Shown: positions 1 to 7,787, counted from the stretch's first letter. The stretch is 14,206 nucleotides of DNA from an uncultured Christensenella sp. (GCA_948471335.1 CAOKRZ010000018.1:1-14206), one strand, 5' to 3'. The notes: generated from the sequence alone by a model not told the origin. Translations and numbers: made by a program.

Positions 1-1773
1 CAAGCAATCGTCGCAAGAATTGACGATCTTATTGGCAAAAAGATCTACGACCTGAAGCTTGAAGCCTTTCGCTCTATTTTGCCGAGCGATATCACTGTGC
101 TTTTTAGAAACCGCTCTTCTCTTATGAGTGAGCTTGCCCTGAATCTTCAGAAAAAAGGATATCCTGTCATTTGTGAGTCGAAGTTTGATATAACAAAAGA
201 GCCCGAAGTGGCAATGCTTGCAAACCTCATTTCCTTATCAATAAACTTTGAAGACGACATTGCACTTGCGTCTGTCATGGCATCATATCTTGGTGGGTTT
301 GACTTAAACGAGCTGACAGCGTTTCAACAGCAAAATGAAAGCGAGCATTTGTTTGAGTTTGTCAGAAGTTCGGGCTTAGAGAAAGTGGTTGCTTTCAGAA
401 AAGAAATTGAAAAGTTTTCAAAAAACTGTCAAGTTATGGGCGTGAGTAAAGCTTTAGAAAAGATGTTTGCAGAGAAAGATTACTTTGCTTATCTCGCATT
501 CCAAGAAGACGGCGAAGAACGTACGCATAAAGTTCAAGCATTCTTGAGTGATATTTCTTCAAGCGGGTTTGATTATGACAGGGCGTCTTTGGTTGAATAT
601 TTTAAAACACTTGGTCAAAAAGCTCACGCTGGGATAGGCGGCGAAGGCAACTCAATAAATCTTACAACAATTCACGCAAGCAAAGGGCTTGAATATCCGG
701 TTGTCATCCTTGCTGGAAGCGGCGAAAAACTTGAAAAAATTTATAATAAACAATACATATTAAGTCAAAATTTTGGTCTTGGAACAATTGCGTTCAACAG
801 TGACAACAACTTAAAATGCACAACGCCTGTTTTTGAAGCAATCAAACTCGAAAACAAAAAAAGAGAGTTTATTGACGAACTTATGATTTTCTATGTTGCT
901 TTGACAAGGGCCAAAAATCATCTATATGTTGTGGGGAAAGAAGGTGATTTTGAAGGCGACTTGTTTGATAGAAAGACATACTTAAGTTTGATCCTCTATG
1001 CTTTTGGTGAGAACTTCAAGGCAAAGCTTTTGTCTGAAGGGCAAGTCCAGAAAGATGAGTGGGAATTTAACATTGTCTCTGAAAGCGAAGAAATTCAAAT
1101 TCAAAGAGACACCTCTCTTCTATACAAGCCAGATGAAAATATGATTCAAAAAATTGAAGAATATCTTTCTTTTGTATATCCTCACAGCGAGGAGTGCAAG
1201 ATGAGCCTGAAAAATTCAGTAACAGGAATCTTAAATCTTGAAAATGAAGCTGAAGAATTTGTCTATGAAACAAACTCAAATGTCTTAAGAGATGATGCGA
1301 TAATGCAGGGGAATGCACATCATGAAGCTCTGAAGAAAATAGATTTTGAGAAAATTGAAAATATGGAAAGTTTAGAAAATGAACTTAAAAACGCAAAAAT
1401 TAAACAAGAATATGTCGAAAAGCTTGATAAAAAGATTTTGCTTGAAAATATTTTAACGCTTAAAAAAGTTGCCAAAGGAAAGCTTCTTAAAGAAAAAGAG
1501 TTTATAATGAAAGCAAAAATAAAGGAAATCTTTTCTTCAAAAAGCGATGACGAAGTGTTATTGCAAGGCGCGGTTGATCTTTTATGCCTTGGCGAAGAAA
1601 ATATTTTAATTGATTATAAATTCACAAATCAAAAAAATAAAGAAAAAATAATAAAAAAATACAAAAAACAAATTGAATTATATTCTCTTGCAATTGAAAA
1701 AGCATTTAAAATAAAATTAAATAAAAAATATATTTTTTCATTAAAAAATAATGATTTAATTGAAATTTTTTAA
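1..1773 (+). CDS. addA: AddA (helicase-nuclease subunit A), 5'-truncated by the window edge
   Basis: C-terminal 590 residues of the AddA subunit of the AddAB helicase-nuclease, which processes double-strand DNA ends for recombination. The frame is open from base 1, so the true start and the Walker A half lie upstream; family members are about 1,200 residues. Visible UvrD/RecB-like parts in order: motif IV-like ITVLFRNRSSL (from about 88), motif V TTIHASKGLEYP (from 664), motif VI FYVALTRAK (from 889). A RecB-family nuclease domain follows: GNAHHEAL (from 1309), GAVD with its Asp at 1576, IDYK (1609-1620) and QIELY (from 1669). The catalytic D...DxK...Q pattern is therefore complete, and the protein ends where AddA proteins normally end. 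The last 60 residues are very Lys/Ile/Asn-rich because the DNA there is extremely AT-rich. addB is not in the window. Confident. Confidence 0.93.
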   Translation, partial: QAIVARIDDLIGKKIYDLKLEAFRSILPSDITVLFRNRSSLMSELALNLQKKGYPVICESKFDITKEPEVAMLANLISLSINFEDDIALASVMASYLGGFDLNELTAFQQQNESEHLFEFVRSSGLEKVVAFRKEIEKFSKNCQVMGVSKALEKMFAEKDYFAYLAFQEDGEERTHKVQAFLSDISSSGFDYDRASLVEYFKTLGQKAHAGIGGEGNSINLTTIHASKGLEYPVVILAGSGEKLEKIYNKQYILSQNFGLGTIAFNSDNNLKCTTPVFEAIKLENKKREFIDELMIFYVALTRAKNHLYVVGKEGDFEGDLFDRKTYLSLILYAFGENFKAKLLSEGQVQKDEWEFNIVSESEEIQIQRDTSLLYKPDENMIQKIEEYLSFVYPHSEECKMSLKNSVTGILNLENEAEEFVYETNSNVLRDDAIMQGNAHHEALKKIDFEKIENMESLENELKNAKIKQEYVEKLDKKILLENILTLKKVAKGKLLKEKEFIMKAKIKEIFSSKSDDEVLLQGAVDLLCLGEENILIDYKFTNQKNKEKIIKKYKKQIELYSLAIEKAFKIKLNKKYIFSLKNNDLIEIF

Positions 1774-1882
1774 TTATTTTTAAAAAAATCCCTTTTCCTT
1801 ATAAATAAAGGCATATAAATATTTTTAAATTTAATTTTTAAGTAATTTATTTATACATATTTTAATAAAAAAAATTATTTGC

Positions 1883-1935
1883 AAAAAATAGATAAAAATA
1901 AAAAAAATATCGAATTTTATTTTTATTTATTTTTT
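1883..1935. repeat. 21-bp inverted repeat with 11-nt centre upstream of a promoter
   Basis: Bases 1883-1903 are the reverse complement of 1915-1935 at 20 of 21 positions; the only exception is G1891 opposite T1927. The arms are a run of six A, then TAGA, then TAAAAATAAAA, and the mirror of these. The central 11 bases are AAAATATCGAA. The right arm ends six bases before the extended -10 element and covers the -35 region. It could be an operator, an UP element or a protein anchoring site. As an RNA hairpin it would be almost purely A-U. Confidence 0.7.
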
Positions 1936-1949
1936 TATTGTGCTATACT
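1921..1949 (+). promoter_or_regulatory. Promoter of the AT-hook membrane protein gene
   Basis: The extended -10 element TGCTATACT spans 1941-1949, with hexamer TATACT at 1944-1949. No good -35 is present 17 bases upstream (TTTTAT at 1921-1926), but A/T tracts there could act as an UP element. The predicted start near 1956 gives a 19-base leader containing AGGAGG at 1965-1970, four bases before the ATG at 1975. Confidence 0.65.
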
Positions 1950-1974
1950 GAATTTACATAAAATAGGAGGAATT

Positions 1975-4170
1975 ATGAACCTTTCACTTATCGGCGACGT
2001 TATTGGATCGCTCAACTCATTTTTAGGGCAAGTGACAAACGCTTTAGGATTTGCAGGTATTTTTGCGATCTGTCTTTCTGTTGAAGTTTTGTTTGTTGCG
2101 CTTATGGCTCTTAAAACAGCATTCTCCTATGAAGCAAGACTTAAAAGAAGTCTCGACAAACTCAACAATTGGCTTTTTAAGAATAAGCGCATTGATCAAA
2201 CCAATTTGAAAGAGTTTAACGAGCTTATCAAAAAAGCGCCAGCAAGACTTACATATTATTGGCAACAGTTTGTTCTTTTCAGAGAAGACAATCCTGATGA
2301 ATATATCTCTCTTGAAAATATAATTGAGAAGCCACTTAAAACAAGCAGCTGGGCAAACAACATCAAAAATTTAAATTATATAACAATTGTTTGGTCTCTC
2401 TTTTCATTCCTTTTCAGCGTTGCTTATCAAACGCACACAGGCGCAGGGGCAAACCTCACAGCAATGGGTTTTGCAATCAGCCTTGTAATTCCTGCAGCTG
2501 TTGCGCTGATTGGAATAATTGGTGCGATCTCTCTTAAAGGTGCAAAGACTTTCAACCTTGATGACATCTATCACATTTATCACATCTTTGCAAGATTTTT
2601 GAATAACGCTTGCGTTGACCTTCCTCCATATATTGACTTTGATATGCTTTTCTCTCAAAAAGAGATTGAGAAAGGAAATCCACAACTTCGTGAATATTAT
2701 GAAAAGCGCGCAAGAAAGGCAAAAGAAGAATTTGAAAACGCAAAGAAAAGCGATGTTCAATATGTAGAATATAACTTTGAAAAAGCAGGCGTTGACGGCT
2801 CACTTGTGCTTGACAGAGCGATGCGCGAGACTGAAGCATTTATAAACAAGAAAACAAATCTTCTTTCAAAGATTGCTCAGGTTGAAGCTCAAAGAGAAGC
2901 GCTTAAAAGAAACTATGAAAATGTTCAAAAAGATCTTCAAAGAAAAATTCAGGCTTCAAAAGAAAATATAAACAAAAACATCTTGCAACAAGAAGCAACA
3001 ACAAACCGTTTGGAAGTTGGTTTCTTGCGTAAGCAACAAGAGCAAGAAATAACAAAACTTGAAACTTTGCAACAAGAATATGATCAAGAAGAAACACGCT
3101 ATGCAATCTCAGCTGAAGAGCTTGAACAAGAAGTAAATGGATATCGCAAAGCAATTGAAGAAAGCCAATCAAATGTTCAAGATGCAATGGTTGCGGAATA
3201 TCAATCATTCTATGAAAAAGTTATGAAAAGTGCTTACGCTCAAGCAGAGCGAAAAGTTAAAGAAGAAAAAACCGCACTTAAGAAAGAGCGTGATCGAAAT
3301 GAAAAAGAGCTTATCATTGTTCAAACACAAATGAAAAGACTTGTTGACGAAAACAACACGCTTAAATCAAAGCTTGGCAGCGACGGAGAAACTCAAGCTG
3401 CGCCAGAAGGAAAATATGATGATGCCGGCAACTATGTTTACGCAGACGGCTCATATCATGATCCAAATGGACTTTACCATGATATCGACGGAAACATCTT
3501 TGACATGAACGGCAATTTGATTTCTATTGCTGGCGAGGAAGAAGAGGAAATCAGCGAAGAAGAACAAGAAATCCTTAATGATGAACTTGCGTTCGGTGCA
3601 CTTCCAACAGAAGAAGAAAAGAAAATCGCTGAGGAAAAGGCAGAGGTTCAAGCACCTGTGGTGGAAGAAACAGTTGAAGTTAAAGAAGAGCCAAAGGTTG
3701 ACACAGAAAAAGCAAAATCAAAAAGAGGTAGACCTAAGAAAGAAGTTAAAGAAGAGCCTGCAAACAAAGAACCTAAAAAACGTGGCAGACCTAAAAAGCC
3801 AGAGGGCTCAGTAAAACCAGCTGCTAAAAAACCAGTTGGTAGGCCAAAGTCATCAACTTCAGCAGCAAAGAAAACTTCAAAAAGTGACGTTTCTTCACTT
3901 GAAAAAATAAACAAAATGATAAGTGAAGAAGAAGACAAGCTTGCCAAAATGAAAGAGATCATCAGCTCTGAACTTAACGATGCAATCGGAAACGAACAAC
4001 AAAATGAAATCGATTCTGAAAGAGACGAAATCATCAAAGCTGTTGAAGCACTTAAAGCAAAAGCTGAAACAGTGAAGAAAAACGATAAGTCTGAAGAAGA
4101 GCTTGCTTCAATCAACAAAAGGCTTGAAGATCTTATCAATGAAATTGCAACTCTTAACAACAAAAAATAA
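1975..4170 (+). CDS. Membrane-anchored coiled-coil protein with three AT-hook motifs
   Basis: A 731-residue protein I cannot assign to a named family. The start at 1975 is chosen for its AGGAGG at 1965-1970 and an upstream promoter; the open frame extends further upstream only into promoter DNA. Predicted membrane segments lie at about 24-46, 134-151 and 162-188. The 50-133 loop is rich in Lys/Arg, so the C-terminus should be cytoplasmic. A charged coiled coil covers about 225-470. Residues 479-515 repeat a 6-7-residue unit such as DPNGLYH, DIDGNIF and DMNGNLI. An acidic stretch (520-530) follows, then three AT-hook cores: RGRPKK at 584-589, RGRPKK at 603-608 and VGRPK at 621-625. A second charged helix runs about 640-728. 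AT-hooks bind the minor groove of AT-rich DNA, so a membrane-to-chromosome tether is a reasonable inference. The three-segment topology and TAMG...IPA in segment 3 recall TolQ/ExbB proton channels, but only loosely. Confidence 0.9.
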   Translation: MNLSLIGDVIGSLNSFLGQVTNALGFAGIFAICLSVEVLFVALMALKTAFSYEARLKRSLDKLNNWLFKNKRIDQTNLKEFNELIKKAPARLTYYWQQFVLFREDNPDEYISLENIIEKPLKTSSWANNIKNLNYITIVWSLFSFLFSVAYQTHTGAGANLTAMGFAISLVIPAAVALIGIIGAISLKGAKTFNLDDIYHIYHIFARFLNNACVDLPPYIDFDMLFSQKEIEKGNPQLREYYEKRARKAKEEFENAKKSDVQYVEYNFEKAGVDGSLVLDRAMRETEAFINKKTNLLSKIAQVEAQREALKRNYENVQKDLQRKIQASKENINKNILQQEATTNRLEVGFLRKQQEQEITKLETLQQEYDQEETRYAISAEELEQEVNGYRKAIEESQSNVQDAMVAEYQSFYEKVMKSAYAQAERKVKEEKTALKKERDRNEKELIIVQTQMKRLVDENNTLKSKLGSDGETQAAPEGKYDDAGNYVYADGSYHDPNGLYHDIDGNIFDMNGNLISIAGEEEEEISEEEQEILNDELAFGALPTEEEKKIAEEKAEVQAPVVEETVEVKEEPKVDTEKAKSKRGRPKKEVKEEPANKEPKKRGRPKKPEGSVKPAAKKPVGRPKSSTSAAKKTSKSDVSSLEKINKMISEEEDKLAKMKEIISSELNDAIGNEQQNEIDSERDEIIKAVEALKAKAETVKKNDKSEEELASINKRLEDLINEIATLNNKK

Positions 4171-4198
4171 AGATTGAGAAATTTCTCAATCTTTTTTT
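4171..4198 (+). terminator. Intrinsic terminator after the AT-hook protein gene
   Basis: It begins directly after the TAA. AGATTGAGAAA (4171-4181) and TTTCTCAATCT (4182-4192) form a perfect 22-base palindrome, which would fold with a small loop taken from its centre. Seven T follow at 4192-4198. Confidence 0.9.
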
Positions 4199-4211
4199 GT
4201 TTATATTCATA

Positions 4212-4239
4212 TTAAAAAAAGCTTGACCATAAGGATAAT
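4212..4239 (+). promoter_or_regulatory. Possible promoter of uppP-Ca2+-ATPase
   Basis: GATAAT at 4234-4239 matches the -10 consensus at five of six bases, and TTAAAA at 4212-4217 is a weak -35 with a 16-base spacer. The leader of about 40 bases contains a small hairpin, AAGCA/TGCTT (4243-4247 with 4253-4257, loop CGGAT). A promoter must exist here because a strong terminator lies just upstream, but the exact element is uncertain. Confidence 0.4.
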
Positions 4240-4286
4240 ATAAAGCACGGATTGCTTCAATAATTGCATTTGCAGAAGGAGGAGAA

Positions 4287-5048
4287 GTGGCGTTTTATAT
4301 CCTTATTCTTGGCATCGTCCAAGGGCTGACCGAATTTTTGCCAGTTTCATCAAGCGGGCATCTTGTGCTGCTTTCTTCTTTGTTTGGCATTGAAGACAGT
4401 TTGTTTATAAGCATTCTTCTTCATCTTGCAACACTTCTTTCAATTGTGGTGGTGCTGAGAAAAGAAGTCTATTCTCTCATTCGGCATCCGTTTTCTGACA
4501 TGACAATGAAACTGGTGGTCGCTTCAATCCCAACTTGCGTTATCGTGCTTATTTTGATGCCGATTGTGAACCTTTCATTCAGTGGCGCATTTTTACCAAT
4601 CTGCTTTTTCATCAGCGCGATATTGTTGCTTCTTACAAGCCTTAAGAAAAATAAGGCAGAAGGTCAGTTTTCCTTCAAACATGCTTTTATTATGGGCATA
4701 GCACAAGGGCTTGCAGTTTTTCCTGGGATATCACGCTCGGGGTCGACTATTTGCGCTGGATTATTATCAGGCGCAGACAGAAAGGAGGCTGGCAAGTTTT
4801 CCTTTCTGATGTCAATTCCAATCATTCTGCTTTCTATGGTTATGGAGATATATAAGATTGTGGTTAAAGGAGAATCCATAACTGTCAATGTAAGTGGCGC
4901 TGTGTTTGGCTTCATTGCGGCTTTCATAGTTGGAATAATTGCAATCAAGTTTATGCTTAAGTTGACTGAAAAGGCAAATTTCAAATGGTTTAGTTTTTAT
5001 CTATTTATCATAACGCTTTTGACAATCGGCATACAATTCTTAAAATGA
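4287..5048 (+). CDS. uppP: Undecaprenyl-diphosphatase UppP (BacA family)
   Basis: Integral membrane enzyme that dephosphorylates undecaprenyl diphosphate to recycle the lipid carrier of peptidoglycan synthesis; members can confer bacitracin resistance. At 253 residues it is slightly short for the family (about 265-275). The GTG start at 4287 is supported by AAGGAGG at 4276-4282. Both signatures are present. QGLTEFLPVSSSGH lies at 12-25, where E16, S22 and H25 correspond to E21, S27 and H30 of the E. coli enzyme; E. coli E17 is Gln here, which I believe is common in Firmicutes. PGISRSGST lies at 146-154, with R150 matching E. coli R174. The rest is almost entirely hydrophobic helices. It is followed 16 bases later by a Ca2+-ATPase and probably co-transcribed with it. 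Confidence 0.95.
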   Translation: MAFYILILGIVQGLTEFLPVSSSGHLVLLSSLFGIEDSLFISILLHLATLLSIVVVLRKEVYSLIRHPFSDMTMKLVVASIPTCVIVLILMPIVNLSFSGAFLPICFFISAILLLLTSLKKNKAEGQFSFKHAFIMGIAQGLAVFPGISRSGSTICAGLLSGADRKEAGKFSFLMSIPIILLSMVMEIYKIVVKGESITVNVSGAVFGFIAAFIVGIIAIKFMLKLTEKANFKWFSFYLFIITLLTIGIQFLK

Positions 5049-5064
5049 GAGGTGAAGAAAAGGA

Positions 5065-7698
5065 ATGGAAAAATTTTGTTCAAAGACGATTGAAGAGACT
5101 CTCGCATTTCAAAAAACTTCAAAACAAGGGCTATCTTCAAAAGAAGCTTATGATCGTCTTGCCTCAATGAAATATAATGGCGATGTGCAGTATAAGCATA
5201 AGTCATTGTTTTCCAAGTTTGCAGATCAGTTTAAGGATTTCATGATTCTTATTCTTCTTATCGCATCCGCAGTTTCAATTGTGATTGGAATTATAGAAAA
5301 AACATCAAATGAGATTTTGGACGGATGCATAATTCTTGCAATTGTCATCATGAACGCTATGTTTGGCATCTTGCAAGAGAATAAAGCAGAAAAAGCGCTT
5401 GATGCCCTCAAAAAGATGACGGAGCCTGAAGGCGTTGTTTTGAGAGATGGTCAAATTTGCAAAATCAACAGCAAAGAGATTGTTGAAGGTGACATTGTTC
5501 TTCTTGAAGGCGGAAGCATTGTTCCTGCGGATATAAGACTTATTGAAACAAATTCACTCTCAATCGATGAGTCGTCTCTTACTGGAGAAAGTTTCACAGT
5601 TGAAAAACATTGCGAGAGAATATACAGCGAATTGACTCCGCTTGCTGACCGCAAAAATATGGCATACAAAGGCACAACTGTCACGGGCGGAAGAGGAGTC
5701 GGGGTTGTCGTTGCAGTCAATGATCAAACTGAGATTGGCAAGATCGCAAAAGAAATCGCTTCAACTGAAAAAGAGATGACTCCTTTGCAAAAAAGCATAA
5801 AAGGCATAGGCAAGGTGCTGACGCTTATCGTTCTTGCAATGGCCGCTGCCACCTTTGTGCTTGAAATGATTGCAAGGCCAGGACAGCCGCTGCAAGCATT
5901 TTTGACAGCTGTCACAATTTCGGTTGCGGCAATTCCTGAAAGCATGCCAGCAGTTATAACAATCATTATGAGTCTTGGCATAGCCCGACTTGCAAAACAA
6001 AAGGCAATTGTCAAACGCATGCACTCTGTTGAAACGCTGGGTTGCTGCGACGTCATTTGTTCTGATAAAACAGGGACGATCACAGAAAACAAAATGACAG
6101 TTGTCTCAACATATTGCGATTATGTGCTGCAAGAAAAACGCTTCTCTTTCACAAAAAGTTATCCATTTTTCATGGCAGGAATGCTTCTATGCAATGACAC
6201 AAGCCTAAGTCATGGAAAATATGTTGGCGATCCAACTGAAATCGCTTTGTCAAACTTTGGAGAAAAACTCGGTCATAAAAAGTCTGAATACTATAAAAAT
6301 TATCCTCGACAAGGGGAACTCCCTTTTGACTCAAGGCGCAAACTTATGTCAACGCTCAACACTTTCCAAGAAAAAACCTATCAGTTCACAAAAGGCGCGT
6401 TTGACTATCTCGTCAAAAAATGCAAATACATTTTGATTGACGGAACTGTTCGCCCGCTTTGCGCAAACGAAATTGCTAGGCTCAGTGAAGCCAACAGTCA
6501 AATGTCATCAAAAGCTTTGAGGGTGCTTGGTGTGGCTTTTAAACAAACCAATACTTTAAGCGAAGATGACCTCGTATTTATTGGGCTTGTTGGAATGATT
6601 GACCCACCACGCAAAGAAATAAAAAAAGCAGTTGAAAAGTGTTTGAAGGCGGGGATGAGGCCTGTGATGATCACAGGCGACCACAAAGAGACAGCTTTTG
6701 CAATTGCAAAAGAGATTGGTATGGCGTCAGATATATCTCAAGTTATGTGTGGTGACGAGATGGATAAACTCAGTGATGCTGAACTTGCAAAACGGCTGCC
6801 AGAGCTTGCTGTTTTTGCTCGCGTCAGTCCTGAAAACAAGGTGCGTATTGTTCAAGCTTTAAAAGCTGAGGGTCATGTTGTTGCAATGACGGGTGATGGG
6901 GTTAATGATGCACCATCTCTCAAGAAAGCCAACATTGGAATTGGAATGGGAATTGCAGGCACAGATGTAACGAAGGAAGTGGCAGACCTTATTGTCACAG
7001 ATGACAACTTTGCAACCATAGTTGTTGCCGTTGAAGAGGGACGAAAAATTTATTCAAACATTCAAAAGACCGTCAAGTTTCTCTTTTCGGCAAATATGGG
7101 TGAGATCTTGTCGTTGTTTCTTGCGACGCTTATCTTCCCTCATAACATCTTTCTTTTCCCAGTGCAAATTCTTTTTATCAATCTGATCACTGACAGTTTG
7201 CCAGCAATTGCGCTTGGCGTTGAACCGCCTGAAAAAGATCTTATGAAACACCGTCCGCGTGATGCAAAGAAAAGTATGTTCTCAGGTGGCGTTGGGGCTT
7301 CAATTTGTGTGCTTGGGCTTGTTCAAACAATCCTTACAATTTTGGGTTATTATATAGGCTTACGATTCTTTGGCGAAGCAGTCGGTGTAACAATGGCGTT
7401 CTATACACTCAACATCATTCAGATGTTCTATCTTGCGTCAATGCGCACAAACGGAATGATGATAAAGTCAAATCCATTTAAAAATAAGTTCTTCATTGCC
7501 TCCCTTGTTTTCTGTTTTGGAATAATTGCACTGTTTGCTTTCACTCCGCTTTGCTCACTTTTGTCGCTAGTTAAGCTTAATGCAACTCAGTGGCTTATTA
7601 TCTTTGGACTTTCGTTTGTTATGATGCTTGCTAGTGAGCTTTTCAAATTGTTCAATTATATTATTTCAAAGAGAAGAAAGAAGATGGATAAGAATTGA
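5065..7698 (+). CDS. P-type Ca2+-transporting ATPase (SERCA-like, type IIA)
   Basis: An 877-residue cation pump expected to export Ca2+ across the cytoplasmic membrane. Elements in order: N-terminal cation-ATPase domain (about 5-75), actuator loop LTGES at 172-176, M4 motif AAIPESMP (288-295) with E292, phosphorylation site DKTGT with D334, nucleotide-binding KGAF at 443-446, MITGDH (535-540) and TGDGVNDAP (609-617). In M5 N677 and E680 match SERCA N768 and E771; in M6 N706, T709 and D710 match N796, T799 and D800. By eye the ligands for both SERCA Ca2+ sites in M4-M6 are retained. M4 reads PESMP rather than the usual PEGLP. The ATG at 5065 has AGAGGTG at 5048-5054, overlapping the uppP stop, so translation is likely coupled. 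An intrinsic terminator follows. Mn2+ or another divalent cation cannot be excluded from sequence alone. Confidence 0.95.
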   Translation: MEKFCSKTIEETLAFQKTSKQGLSSKEAYDRLASMKYNGDVQYKHKSLFSKFADQFKDFMILILLIASAVSIVIGIIEKTSNEILDGCIILAIVIMNAMFGILQENKAEKALDALKKMTEPEGVVLRDGQICKINSKEIVEGDIVLLEGGSIVPADIRLIETNSLSIDESSLTGESFTVEKHCERIYSELTPLADRKNMAYKGTTVTGGRGVGVVVAVNDQTEIGKIAKEIASTEKEMTPLQKSIKGIGKVLTLIVLAMAAATFVLEMIARPGQPLQAFLTAVTISVAAIPESMPAVITIIMSLGIARLAKQKAIVKRMHSVETLGCCDVICSDKTGTITENKMTVVSTYCDYVLQEKRFSFTKSYPFFMAGMLLCNDTSLSHGKYVGDPTEIALSNFGEKLGHKKSEYYKNYPRQGELPFDSRRKLMSTLNTFQEKTYQFTKGAFDYLVKKCKYILIDGTVRPLCANEIARLSEANSQMSSKALRVLGVAFKQTNTLSEDDLVFIGLVGMIDPPRKEIKKAVEKCLKAGMRPVMITGDHKETAFAIAKEIGMASDISQVMCGDEMDKLSDAELAKRLPELAVFARVSPENKVRIVQALKAEGHVVAMTGDGVNDAPSLKKANIGIGMGIAGTDVTKEVADLIVTDDNFATIVVAVEEGRKIYSNIQKTVKFLFSANMGEILSLFLATLIFPHNIFLFPVQILFINLITDSLPAIALGVEPPEKDLMKHRPRDAKKSMFSGGVGASICVLGLVQTILTILGYYIGLRFFGEAVGVTMAFYTLNIIQMFYLASMRTNGMMIKSNPFKNKFFIASLVFCFGIIALFAFTPLCSLLSLVKLNATQWLIIFGLSFVMMLASELFKLFNYIISKRRKKMDKN

Positions 7699-7716
7699 AT
7701 TGAAACAAAAAATAAA

Positions 7717-7745
7717 AGAAAAGAGGGCTAAAACCTTCTTTTTTT
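7717..7745 (+). terminator. Intrinsic terminator after the Ca2+-ATPase gene
   Basis: Stem 7721-7727 pairs with 7734-7740 (one G-T pair), loop CTAAAA, followed by a T run to 7745. Upstream A residues can extend the stem. The 3' half, AAAACCTTCTTTTTT (7730-7744), recurs in the terminator at 9292-9306. Confidence 0.85.
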
Positions 7746-7746
7746 G

Positions 7747-7776
7747 TTAAATTTAAGCAAAAAAGTTTAAATTTGG
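7747..7776. repeat. AT-rich inverted repeat upstream of an orphan promoter
   Basis: AAATTTAA (7749-7756) and TTAAATTT (7767-7774) are perfect reverse complements. With G-T pairs the stem extends to 7747-7758 with 7765-7776 around a loop of six A. It lies 11 bases upstream of the -35 box of the next gene, a position where an operator or upstream activator site would fit. Confidence 0.5.
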
Positions 7777-7787
7777 TTTAATCTGGT

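Larger units (their letters stand above)
1774..1974. other. AT-rich intergenic region between addA and the AT-hook protein gene
   Basis: This 201-base gap contains no coding sequence or RNA gene that I can recognise. It continues an AT-rich stretch that begins inside addA: bases 1621-1920 contain 32 G/C out of 300 by hand count, while sampled lines of the Ca2+-ATPase gene run at 35-50 percent. It is dominated by A- and T-tracts and includes the inverted repeat at 1883-1935 and the promoter at 1941-1949. No convincing GC-containing terminator for addA was found. Confidence 0.8.

Noticed and set aside
1774..1830. Intrinsic terminator for addA around CCTT/AAGG (1797-1811)
   Set aside because: The stem is only four pairs and is not followed by a T run.
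1851..1859. DnaA-box-like TTATACATA in the AT-rich region
   Set aside because: Single imperfect match in very AT-rich DNA, with no cluster of boxes or dnaA/dnaN nearby, so no case for a replication origin.
1879..1974. Upstream TTG-initiated extension of the AT-hook protein by 32 residues
   Set aside because: It would run through the inverted repeat and the extended -10 element and has no ribosome site, while 1975 has AGGAGG at good spacing.
3527..4163. Open frames on both strands within the AT-hook gene (95 residues on plus, 171 residues on minus)
   Set aside because: They are low-complexity shadows of the Lys/Glu-rich coding sequence, without ribosome sites or recognisable domains.
1975..4170. 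Zorya defence system (ZorA) or other phage-defence locus
   Set aside because: Only topology and the coiled tail are suggestive. No ZorB, nuclease or helicase partner is adjacent; the nearby nuclease is ordinary AddA.
4223..4244. TTGACC as the -35 box of uppP with TATAAA as -10
   Set aside because: The spacer would be only 10 bases, too short for a sigma-A promoter.
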